A DNA stretch of 64,000 nt, taken from the NCBI RefSeq assembly GCF_001280255.1, contig NZ_LHCI01000106.1, positions 1,589,766 to 1,653,765 on the forward strand, written 5' to 3'. Source of the stretch: Thermus aquaticus. GTDB lineage: Bacteria > Deinococcota > Deinococci > Deinococcales > Thermaceae. This document shows, in pieces, positions 14,886 to 22,973 of the stretch (position 1 is its first letter; each line of letters opens with the position of its first letter). A program made the translations under genes and the position numbers. The notes below the pieces were generated by a model. It was not told the origin of the DNA. It ran no database searches and worked only from the letters and a program-made list of their open reading frames with translations.

Positions 14886-17800
14886 CGGCTACCTCCGAAG
14901 ATGTCCAGGCGCAGGTAGAGGCCCCCTCTGGCCTCCGGGGTGAGGAAGAGGGGGGCGCCGGTGAAGGTGTAGCCCAGGGCCAGGCTGGCGTAGTCCCGGA
15001 GGCGGTAGGCCCCCTCCACGCTGAAGGCGAGGGCGCTGTAGCCGGTGCCGGGCTGGGCGGCGTAGTGGACCCCGCCCCCCAGGCCGAAGCCCGTGTCTCC
15101 CAGGTAGCCCAAAGCCGCCAGGGAGAGCTGGTAGGTGAAGGCCAAGGGGTCCTCCAGGAGGTGGCGGTAGGCCAGGGCCGCCCGCACCTGCAGGCCCGGG
15201 GTGAGGAGGTAGGCGGCCTGGACCTCGCCCTTGAGCTCCCCCTCGGGGTAGACCAGGCGGTGGTAGGTGAGGAGGGCGAGCCGGCTTCCCCGGAGGGCGT
15301 AGGCCACGCTGAAGCGGCCTTTGAGCTCGGGGAGGAGCTGGAAGGTGGCGTCCAGGCCCAGGGTGCTCTCCCGGTCCAACGCGCCCGTGGCCCCGGCCCG
15401 GAGGACGAGCTTCCCCTCGGCGTAGTCCAGGGCCAGGAGGGCGGAGAGGGCCTCCTCCCGGTAGCGGAGGGCGGCGGAGAGGCCAAAGCCCCCGGGGAGG
15501 CTCAGCTGGCCGGAGAGGTTCAGGGAAAGCTTGTCGGTGATGGGGAGGGGCACCTCGGCCCCGAAGCGGGCCCGGCCCGCCTCCCCGGCCTCGTTCGGGA
15601 GCTCGTAGGAGACGGCCAGGTTGCCGTCCCCTAGCCTCTGCTTAAGGCCGAAGCGGCCCTTCACCCTCTCCCAGTCGGTGGAGAGGAAGGCCTCGGCGGT
15701 GAGGGTGTCGGAGAGGGCCTGGCGGGCCTCGAGGGCGGCCCCTTGGTTGGTGAGGGTGGCCAGGACCTCCGTACCCCCTTCCCGATACCCGCCCCGGAGG
15801 AGGGCCAGGAAGAGGGCCTGGTCCCAGGCGTAGCCCAGGCCCGCCCCCACCACCAGGGGCTTAAGGTCTATCTCGTAGAGGAGGGCCGTTTGGAAGTCCC
15901 TCTGCTCCAAGGAGACCCGGCCGGGGCCCAAGGGGTAGGAGGCCTTGGCCTGGCCGCTCAGGGCCCTGTCCTCCAGGGTGTAGGTGAGGTTGGCCTCCAG
16001 GCGGAGGGCCGTGGGGTTCCCCAGGGCGGCCTCGAGGGCGAAGCGGGTCTTGCTCCCCCTCTGCACCGCCAGGCGGGCCCGGTCCGAGCCCTCCTGGTAG
16101 CGGGCCTCGGCCCCCCACTCCTCCCCGGAGGGGAGGCGCTGGTAGGCGGCCCCCACGCTGAAGGCCCCCATGCGGTACTCGGCCCCGAAGCCGTAGGCCA
16201 GGAAGTCCCGGCCCGCCTCCATGGGCGTGTAGCGCACCTTGAGGCGGACGGAGAGGCCGGACTCGCTCACTGGGTAGAGGGGCCTGGCCAGGGCGATGAG
16301 GCCCGTGGGGTAGTCCAGGGTGTAGTCCTTGAGGGGGACCAGCACCCTTTCGGAAGCCCCCTCCACCAGGGTGAGCTTCTCGCTCCCCGGCTTCACCGCC
16401 TCGCCCAGGAAGTAGAGGCGGGTGCCGTCGGGGGTGATCTCCACCTCCTTCTCCCCGGAGGCCACGAGGGCGGCGTAGGCCTTGAGGCCGACCTCGCCCC
16501 GGGTCTCCAGGTAGGCCCCGGTGGCCCTGGGGGCGGAAACCCCCGGCAGGGAGAGGTTCATCTCCCCGTAGCCCAGGGTGAGGAGGTGGTCGTCGTAGCG
16601 GAAGGCCACGGGGTCCTGGGAGGGGAGGATCCTCTGGGCCTCTCCCGCCGAACCCGTGACCGGGAAGCGGTCCGGGGCCTGGGAAGCGGGAAGCCCGGCC
16701 GGGTAGCCGATGGCGGCCTGGAGCCGGCCCCGGAGGAAGGGAAGCTCGGCGTAGGCGGCGAGGGTGCCAAAGAACTCGCCCTCCGCCACCCGCCACACCA
16801 GCCCGCCCTGGAGGAGCCAGAGGGGCTTGTCCAGACCCCCGGCGAAGAAGCGCTTTTCGGCCTCCAGGGGGGCGAAGCGGGCCCGCACCACCACCTCCCG
16901 GGGCACGGGCGTGGGCCTGAGGAGGAGGCGGGCCTCGCCGTCCTTGAGGAGGAGCTGGTAGCCGGGCTCCAGGGGGAAGGCATCGGGGAGGAGGGGCTCG
17001 GGGCTGGCCTCGAGGGTGAGGGCCCCGAAGCCCGTGGGCAGGCCGTTTTCGTCCATCACCCGCACCAGGAACTCCAAAGGCGTGCTCCCGTCGGCCTGGA
17101 GGCTCAAAGGAAGGACCTCAATGGCCTTGGGCCTGCCCGGGACGAAGACCTCCACCTCGTCGTAGAGGGGCGGGGCCTGAAGCTTCAGGAGGTTCTTGCC
17201 GGGCTTCAGCTTCAGGCCGTAGTACTCCACCCGGGTCACGCCCCTCTCCCGGTCCTCGGCCACCAGGCCCACGTTGGCGAAGGGCACCTCTTCCCCGTTC
17301 ACCAGGAGGCGGGGGGTGAGCCCGGCGGGCACCTCCACCACCGCCCGGGTGACCCCTTCGGGCACCAGGGCGCCGGGGAGCGGGTAGAGGATGGGGGCCT
17401 TTCTGGACTCGGGCTCAGGAGAGGCCTTGCGGTAGTCGGCCAGGCTCAGCGTGCCCCGGAAGGCCACCTCCCGGCCGCCGTAGACCAGGGTGAGCTCGGG
17501 CTCAGCCAGGGGCGGAAGGGCCTGGGCGTGGCGCACCCGGAAGCTCACCAGGCCCTGGGTCTCCGGCGCCAGGAAGAGGACCTTGTTCTTAAGGAGCCTG
17601 GCCTTGATGGGGTTCCCGTTCAGCCGGGCGCTGCCGGGCTCGTACTCCGCCCCTTCGGGGAGGGCGAAGCCCAGGAGCACCTGGCCGGCCTGGGCGTTCA
17701 CGCCGTAGGGGATTTCAATGGTGGAAAGGCGCTCCGCCTGCAGGAGGGGCAGGACCTGGACCCTGGCCTCGGCGGGGAAGGCGGCCGGGGGGCCCTGGAA

Positions 17801-20236
17801 GAACAGGGAGGCCTGGTTCCGGTACTGGCCCGGGGCCTTGGGGGTGGCCTTGAACTCCATCACCTTCTCCTCATTGGCAGAGAGGAGAAGGGGCACCTCC
17901 TGGGCCTCCATCCCCAAGCCGGGGTCAGGGGACTCCCGCAGGGTAAGGGCCAGGGGACGGGGAAGGGGGTTTTTGACCCGCAGGCGGAAGCGCACCTCGC
18001 CGCCCGCAAGAACCCTACTCGCCGAAGCCTCCTTCACCAAAGAAGGCAAGACCCGCTTAAGCCTCGCCTCCTTCACCTGGGTTTCGCCCCCGTAGGTAAG
18101 GGTGGCCCGGAAGCGCCCCTCCCCTTCAGGCCCAAACCGCACCCGGGCCCCGTAGCAGTGGGCCTGGGCATCCCCGGGCCTGAGCTCCCCTTGGAACTGG
18201 GTGCGGGAAAGCGCCTCCACCACCTCGGGGGGCTCGTCCCGAAGCGTGTAGGACAGGGGAACCTCAGAGGTGTTCCTCACCCGCAGGCAGACCAAGACCT
18301 CCTGCCCGGGCACGTAAGCGCCCAGGTCCGCCTCCCGCTCCAGCTGGGCCCCGGGGGCGAGGCCCACCACCTCGGCCTGGGCCCGGGCGACTTCTTTATC
18401 CCCCTGGAGGAGCCGGGCGGTGTTGATGGTGGGCCCGGGGCGGTTCACATGGCCCTTAAGCCTGATCTCCCTGACCTCACCAGAACCCAAGGAGAGCGCC
18501 TCCCGATAGGCGAGGTTCAGCTCCGGGGCCACGTCCTCCAGAACCACCTGGCCAGGATCATCCCCCAGGTTCTTCACCAGAAGGAGGAAGTCCACCTTCT
18601 CCCCCACCGGAACCCGGGGGCTCAGGGCCCGCTTCTCCAGGGCGAAGGTGGCGGGGCGCCTGACCAAAACCCGCCCTTCCCGCTTGAGGCCGTAGGGAAG
18701 AAGGGTCCCCGTTACCCCGTAGGTGCCCCGCTCCTTGGCCAGGAAGGGCACCTCCAGCCGGGCCTCGCCCTTGAGGGGGAGGGTGGCCCGGGTGGGGGCG
18801 AGGGCCTCGAGGCCCTCGGGAAGCTCCAGGCTGAGCTCGGCGGGCAGGAGGTCGGGGAAGGGCGTGGTGGCCTTGAGGACCAGGACCCCCCTCTCCCCTT
18901 CCCTCAGGGAGGTCTCTATGGGGGAAAGCTCCAGGTTCACCTCTGGGTAGACCCTAAAGACCAGGGTCTTGGACCCGCCGGGCTCCAGGGCCACCTGGGT
19001 GGGCCCCTCCACCTGGGCCCCGGGAACCTGGGGAAGCGCCCAGGAGTAGGCCCCGGGGGAAAGCTCCAGGGTGGCCGGGGTGCGGACCTCCCGGTCCGCC
19101 ACCCTCAAGGGGAGGGCGTAAGGCCGCTCGCTCCCCGGCAGGACCAGGAGGGCCTCGAGGCGGAGCGTGGCCTTCTTCTCCTCGAGCTTGGGCGCGGGCT
19201 TCTCCAGCACGTAAACCGCCCGCCCGCCCATGAGGCCAAAGCGCACCCGGTTCCCCTCAAGAAGCTCGCCCCCCTCCACCTGCACCCGCAAAAGCCGGTA
19301 GCCCTGGGGCAGGAGGGGCTCCACCACCCTATAGCCCCGCTCCTCCACCAGGCGGCGCTCCATGGGCACGGGGTTCCCCTGGGTGTCCACCGCCCGCACC
19401 TCTACGGGCAGGGGGCTGAACTCCTCCATGACCCCGTCCTCCCTCAGGCGCATCCAGGTGGGGAAACCCAAGGCCACGGTGTTGGAGTACTGCTTGGCCG
19501 TGGGGGGCACCCGGAAGGAGAGGGTGTAAGCCCCAGGGGAAAGCTCGTAGAAGACCCACTCCCTATCCCCGCTCACGGGCATCCTGGCCCGCCCCTTGGG
19601 GCCGTCCAGGTAGGCCTCCAGCTCCTCGGGCCCGTCCCCGTCGTAAAGGCCCAGGCGGAAGCCCGGGGTCTTCACCAAAAGGCGGTAAAGGGGGTAGGGC
19701 TCCTTGGCCCGGTAGGCGGTCTGGGGAGAGCGCACCGAAAAGACCGAGAGGCCAGGCGGGGCGTAGGCCTCCACCCCCTTGGGCAGGAAGAGGGCAAAGG
19801 CGTTCTTGGCCAGGCCCTCGAGGCGGGCCTCGAGGCGGTACTCCCCGTTCAGGGGCCCCCGGTAGAGGAGGTCGTAGCGGTGGGGCTCGAGGCCGTAGAC
19901 CTTCTCCGCCAGGACCCGCCCGTCGGCATCCAACAGGCGGAAGGTGGTCTTGACCGGGTTCTTGTCGTAGCGCTCGTCCCCGAGCTCCGGCTTCCCCTTC
20001 AGGGCCGAGCGGTAGTCCTCGGGGTCCAGGCCCGGGGAGTAGAGAAAGAGGCGGACCTCCCCCTTGGCCCTCAAGTGGAGGACCACGGTGTCGCTGGCCC
20101 AGCCAAGGCCGCTACCCGGGATCACGCCCATAACCCCCCAGTCGGTCCCCGCCGGGGGTGCCCCCAAATCGGGGGGCAGGGCGGGCTGGGCCTGCGCCAA
20201 GGCAAGGAGCAGGGTGAGGGCGATGAGCCTCCTCAC
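14882..20236 (-). CDS. Giant envelope protein with predicted C-terminal outer-membrane barrel
   Basis: 1784 residues with a signal peptide (MRRLIALTLLLALAQAQ). Residues ~100-500 are beta-sandwich repeats; ~530-850 are DUF11/CARDB-like domains (VPVGEKVDFLLLVKNLGDDPG; VLAGGEVRFRLRVKNPLPRP). Around 960-1060 lies a domain with VPAGLTPRLLVNGEEVPF and LKLKPGKNLLKLQAPP, of a type also seen in large cyanobacterial DUF11 proteins. Residues ~1140-1784 are alternating amphipathic strands with Tyr/Phe/Leu girdles ending LALGYTF...GGLYLRLDIFGG, consistent with an outer-membrane beta-barrel. It is coupled by ATGA overlaps to both neighbours. It may anchor or export the partner DUF11 proteins; that role is inferred only. 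Confidence 0.8.
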   Translation of the reverse strand: MRRLIALTLLLALAQAQPALPPDLGAPPAGTDWGVMGVIPGSGLGWASDTVVLHLRAKGEVRLFLYSPGLDPEDYRSALKGKPELGDERYDKNPVKTTFRLLDADGRVLAEKVYGLEPHRYDLLYRGPLNGEYRLEARLEGLAKNAFALFLPKGVEAYAPPGLSVFSVRSPQTAYRAKEPYPLYRLLVKTPGFRLGLYDGDGPEELEAYLDGPKGRARMPVSGDREWVFYELSPGAYTLSFRVPPTAKQYSNTVALGFPTWMRLREDGVMEEFSPLPVEVRAVDTQGNPVPMERRLVEERGYRVVEPLLPQGYRLLRVQVEGGELLEGNRVRFGLMGGRAVYVLEKPAPKLEEKKATLRLEALLVLPGSERPYALPLRVADREVRTPATLELSPGAYSWALPQVPGAQVEGPTQVALEPGGSKTLVFRVYPEVNLELSPIETSLREGERGVLVLKATTPFPDLLPAELSLELPEGLEALAPTRATLPLKGEARLEVPFLAKERGTYGVTGTLLPYGLKREGRVLVRRPATFALEKRALSPRVPVGEKVDFLLLVKNLGDDPGQVVLEDVAPELNLAYREALSLGSGEVREIRLKGHVNRPGPTINTARLLQGDKEVARAQAEVVGLAPGAQLEREADLGAYVPGQEVLVCLRVRNTSEVPLSYTLRDEPPEVVEALSRTQFQGELRPGDAQAHCYGARVRFGPEGEGRFRATLTYGGETQVKEARLKRVLPSLVKEASASRVLAGGEVRFRLRVKNPLPRPLALTLRESPDPGLGMEAQEVPLLLSANEEKVMEFKATPKAPGQYRNQASLFFQGPPAAFPAEARVQVLPLLQAERLSTIEIPYGVNAQAGQVLLGFALPEGAEYEPGSARLNGNPIKARLLKNKVLFLAPETQGLVSFRVRHAQALPPLAEPELTLVYGGREVAFRGTLSLADYRKASPEPESRKAPILYPLPGALVPEGVTRAVVEVPAGLTPRLLVNGEEVPFANVGLVAEDRERGVTRVEYYGLKLKPGKNLLKLQAPPLYDEVEVFVPGRPKAIEVLPLSLQADGSTPLEFLVRVMDENGLPTGFGALTLEASPEPLLPDAFPLEPGYQLLLKDGEARLLLRPTPVPREVVVRARFAPLEAEKRFFAGGLDKPLWLLQGGLVWRVAEGEFFGTLAAYAELPFLRGRLQAAIGYPAGLPASQAPDRFPVTGSAGEAQRILPSQDPVAFRYDDHLLTLGYGEMNLSLPGVSAPRATGAYLETRGEVGLKAYAALVASGEKEVEITPDGTRLYFLGEAVKPGSEKLTLVEGASERVLVPLKDYTLDYPTGLIALARPLYPVSESGLSVRLKVRYTPMEAGRDFLAYGFGAEYRMGAFSVGAAYQRLPSGEEWGAEARYQEGSDRARLAVQRGSKTRFALEAALGNPTALRLEANLTYTLEDRALSGQAKASYPLGPGRVSLEQRDFQTALLYEIDLKPLVVGAGLGYAWDQALFLALLRGGYREGGTEVLATLTNQGAALEARQALSDTLTAEAFLSTDWERVKGRFGLKQRLGDGNLAVSYELPNEAGEAGRARFGAEVPLPITDKLSLNLSGQLSLPGGFGLSAALRYREEALSALLALDYAEGKLVLRAGATGALDRESTLGLDATFQLLPELKGRFSVAYALRGSRLALLTYHRLVYPEGELKGEVQAAYLLTPGLQVRAALAYRHLLEDPLAFTYQLSLAALGYLGDTGFGLGGGVHYAAQPGTGYSALAFSVEGAYRLRDYASLALGYTFTGAPLFLTPEARGGLYLRLDIFGGSR

Positions 20237-22881
20237 GGATACCTCCAGCGCACCTCGGGATCGGTGAAGGGCGCCTCAGGGGGGAGCCTGTAGCTCAGGG
20301 TCTTCTCCCCTTCCAGCACCTCGGCCTCAAAGACGAAGTCCTCGCCCCCAGGCACGGGGTCGGTCAGGCGGAACTCGGGCAGGGGCTCCGCCGCCTTGAG
20401 GGTGAGGACCACCAGCCTGGCCCCTTCCGCCTCCAGCACCCGCTTCTCCACGGTGAGGGGCCCCATGCGCAAGGTGGTGCTTCGGCGCACCTTCACGCTG
20501 AGGTCCAGGGCGAGGGGGAAGTCGCTGACCGCCAGGCCGTACACGGGCACCCGGTGGCGGTACCCCTCGCCCAGGGCCTCGGGGTGGGGCCGGGGCGGGA
20601 AGGGAGCGGTGGCGGGGTCCAGCATGACCTCGTAGACCCCATAGGGGAGGTCCCGGAAGGCGTAGCGCCCTTCGGCATCGGTGAGCACCTGTAGGCCACC
20701 GGGGAGGAGGAGCCTGGCCCTAGGAAGCGGGATGTCCCCGGGGGAGAAGAGGCCGTCCTTGTCCAGGTCCAGGAAGACCCGGCCCAGGAGGAGGCCCTTC
20801 TCCTCAAAAACCCCGGGGCGCAGGCGAGCCACCGCCTGAGCCTGGGCCGAGGCGGTGGCAGCCCCGTTAGCCGAGAGGCCAAGGGCCTGGGCCACGTTGC
20901 CGATCTGTCCGGCGGGGCCAGGGCGGAGGCGCATCCGATAGCTCAGGCACTCCGTGCCCTGGGCGGGCAGGGTGAAGGGGGCGAAGAGGAGCTTGCCATC
21001 CCGCACCTCCACGGGCCAGGGAACGGGGCTCTGGCACCCTTTGGTGGCGCTTCCCTCCACGTAGGCCAGGCGGGGGTCAGGGGTGTCCTCCACCCGGACC
21101 TCGAGGGCCGCCCCCGCCGGGTTCGCCACCCGCAGGGTGTAGGTGAGGAGGTCGCCCGGCTGGGCCTCCTTGGGCGTCACCTCCTTTTGGAGGAGGAGCC
21201 CAGCGCTCCAGACGGGGTTCTCCACGGGGTTGGAGGGGATGGGGTCCGGAGAGAGGGGCGCGTGGAGCCTAGCCCCGTTGCGAATGCGGGTATCGTCCGG
21301 CGTGGAGGGCTTCACCCGCGCCGTCAGGGTGAGGGTCGTGGTTCCCGGGGGAAGGGTGAGGCGCCAGACCACCTTCCCCCCCTCCAGGCGCCCTCCGTGG
21401 GAGGCCGACACGAACTCCAGGTGGGGGTCCAGGGGGTCCCGGACCTCCACCTCCATGGGGCCGATGGCGTTCTCCAGGGTGAGGGTGTAGGTGAGGGTGT
21501 CCCCGGGCCTCACCGTGCCCGCCGGGTTCACCGCCTTGCGCAGGGTGAGGCTCCCCTGGGGATGGACCCGGGTGATCTCGTCCCAGGTGGCGTTGTCGCC
21601 CGCTCCGCCCCGGGCCACCACCCTGGCGGCGAAGGGGGCGGTGAAGCCCCCGTAGCAGACCAGGAAGTCCGCCCTCTCCCCCGGGTTCAGGGGCAGGGGG
21701 TTGGCGAGAGGGGTCCCGGAGAGGGTGAGGAAGGCGGCCGTCGCCCCACCGGGAAGCCCCTCCACCCGGAGGGCGTAGGCCTCGGCCACGGACCCGGCGC
21801 TCTCCAGGGTGTGGGCGAAGCAGACCCGGGTGCCCTCGAGGGCCTCCTTGGCCTGGCGGTCGTCGGCGCTCCCCTCGCCCCCGGGCAGGGCCCTGGGGTT
21901 CCCCTGGGGGCCCAGGTGGTGCTGGTAGAGGGGCAGGACGGTGACCTCCGCCGCCCCTTCCGCCGGGCCCCCCGGCCCCTCCGCCCGGGCCAGGTTGCGC
22001 AGGGTCTGGGGAGGCGTTCCCTCGAGGACCCGGGCCTGGAAGGAGAGCTCGGCCATGCCGCCCCGGGCTAGGCCGGAAAGGACCAGGCGGATGGCCCTGG
22101 GGCTTGCGGGCTCCAGAGGGGTCCAGGCGCTTCCGTCATAGAACTCCACCCGGCCCACAGGGGCCCTGGCCGAGCCACCCACGTAGACCAGGGGCAGGCC
22201 CGAGAGGTCGTCCGTCAGGTAGATGGGGCCCAAAGCCTCCCCGCCCAGGTTGTGGAGGGTGAGGCGGAAGGTGACCGCTTCCCCGGGCCTGGCGGCGGTG
22301 GGGGTGGCCTCCTTGAAGACCTGGAGGACGGGCCCCTCCCCCACCCGCACCCGGGCCCAGTTGTCCTCGTCCCGCTTCACCCCCTGGTTGTCGGCGCAGG
22401 TGGCCCTGAGGGTGAAGAAGTAGGAGCCGGAGGCGGGGCTAGGAAGCCGGACCTCAACCCCCACCCGCTTCGCCTCCCCGGGAGCCAGGTCCAGGGAGGC
22501 CACCGTGGGCTCCCCGGGGTCCGGCTGGCCGTTCTCGTTCACGTCCAAAAAGAGGCGGAGCGCCTCGGGGCGGAAGCCCGCATCTTGGTCCAGATAGTCC
22601 AGACCCAGGGTAAAGAGGGCGTTCCCCAGGTTGGCCACCCGGTAGACCAGGTAGGCGAAGCCCCCCGCCGGGGCCTGGGCCTCCTGGCCCGGGCTCGGGA
22701 TGGTGCCGTCAGGGGTCACGCTGGGCACGCAGAGGGCCTGGACCCGGGTTTCCACCACGTTGCTCAAATACCGCTCCCCTCCCACCCGGGCCTCGGCCTG
22801 GTTGCGGATCACGGTGCCCGCCGGGGTCAGGGCCCAGGCGAGGCTGAAGAGGCTCAGGAGGAGGGCGAGGGCGAGTCTCAT
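20233..22881 (-). CDS. Secreted DUF11-repeat protein with C-terminal SdrD-B domain
   Basis: 882 residues, signal peptide MRLALALLLSLFSLAWA. The mature N-terminus starts LTPAGTVIRNQAEARVGG...SNVVET, a motif shared with the 933-residue protein upstream. Several DUF11 domains follow (LQVFKEATPTAARPGEAVTF; LTLRKAVNPAGTVRPGDTLTY; LLLQKEVTPKEAQPGDLLTY), then a Cna/SdrD B-like domain (~690-760, GRVFLDLDKDGLFSPGD with the putative Ca-binding D-x-D-x-D). It begins a new transcription unit after a terminator; a TAGGGT box lies 8 nt before the ATG. It is coupled to the barrel gene by ATGA. Likely a surface structural partner. Confidence 0.85.
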   Translation of the reverse strand: MRLALALLLSLFSLAWALTPAGTVIRNQAEARVGGERYLSNVVETRVQALCVPSVTPDGTIPSPGQEAQAPAGGFAYLVYRVANLGNALFTLGLDYLDQDAGFRPEALRLFLDVNENGQPDPGEPTVASLDLAPGEAKRVGVEVRLPSPASGSYFFTLRATCADNQGVKRDEDNWARVRVGEGPVLQVFKEATPTAARPGEAVTFRLTLHNLGGEALGPIYLTDDLSGLPLVYVGGSARAPVGRVEFYDGSAWTPLEPASPRAIRLVLSGLARGGMAELSFQARVLEGTPPQTLRNLARAEGPGGPAEGAAEVTVLPLYQHHLGPQGNPRALPGGEGSADDRQAKEALEGTRVCFAHTLESAGSVAEAYALRVEGLPGGATAAFLTLSGTPLANPLPLNPGERADFLVCYGGFTAPFAARVVARGGAGDNATWDEITRVHPQGSLTLRKAVNPAGTVRPGDTLTYTLTLENAIGPMEVEVRDPLDPHLEFVSASHGGRLEGGKVVWRLTLPPGTTTLTLTARVKPSTPDDTRIRNGARLHAPLSPDPIPSNPVENPVWSAGLLLQKEVTPKEAQPGDLLTYTLRVANPAGAALEVRVEDTPDPRLAYVEGSATKGCQSPVPWPVEVRDGKLLFAPFTLPAQGTECLSYRMRLRPGPAGQIGNVAQALGLSANGAATASAQAQAVARLRPGVFEEKGLLLGRVFLDLDKDGLFSPGDIPLPRARLLLPGGLQVLTDAEGRYAFRDLPYGVYEVMLDPATAPFPPRPHPEALGEGYRHRVPVYGLAVSDFPLALDLSVKVRRSTTLRMGPLTVEKRVLEAEGARLVVLTLKAAEPLPEFRLTDPVPGGEDFVFEAEVLEGEKTLSYRLPPEAPFTDPEVRWRYP

Positions 22882-22936
22882 CGTTTTCTACCCTAAAAAG
22901 CGCTTGTGAAAAACCTTTGAAGCCCCCTTTGTGGGG

Positions 22937-22964
22937 CCCGCCCCGGGGGCTTCCCCGGGGCGGG
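22937..22964 (-). terminator. Strong hairpin after the 933-residue surface protein gene
   Basis: A perfect 12-bp GC stem (CCCGCCCCGGGG at 22937-22948, loop GCTT, complement at 22953-22964) lies 10 nt beyond the stop codon. There is no clear T-tract. It separates the upstream two genes of the cluster from the downstream three. Confidence 0.75.
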
Positions 22965-22973
22965 AACTAGGGC

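Noticed and set aside
15743-20293. Plus-strand ORF of 1516 codons antisense to the barrel-protein gene
   Set aside because: It is a shadow of GC-rich codon structure: Gly/Pro/Leu/His/Glu-rich low-complexity translation, no domain, while the minus frame has a signal peptide and real domains.
22965-22973. Whether the hairpin at 22937-22964 joins the intergenic repeat family
   Set aside because: Stem and loop lengths are the same, but it lacks the CCTTTTG and TGGTAT flanks, so it is treated as an ordinary GC terminator hairpin.
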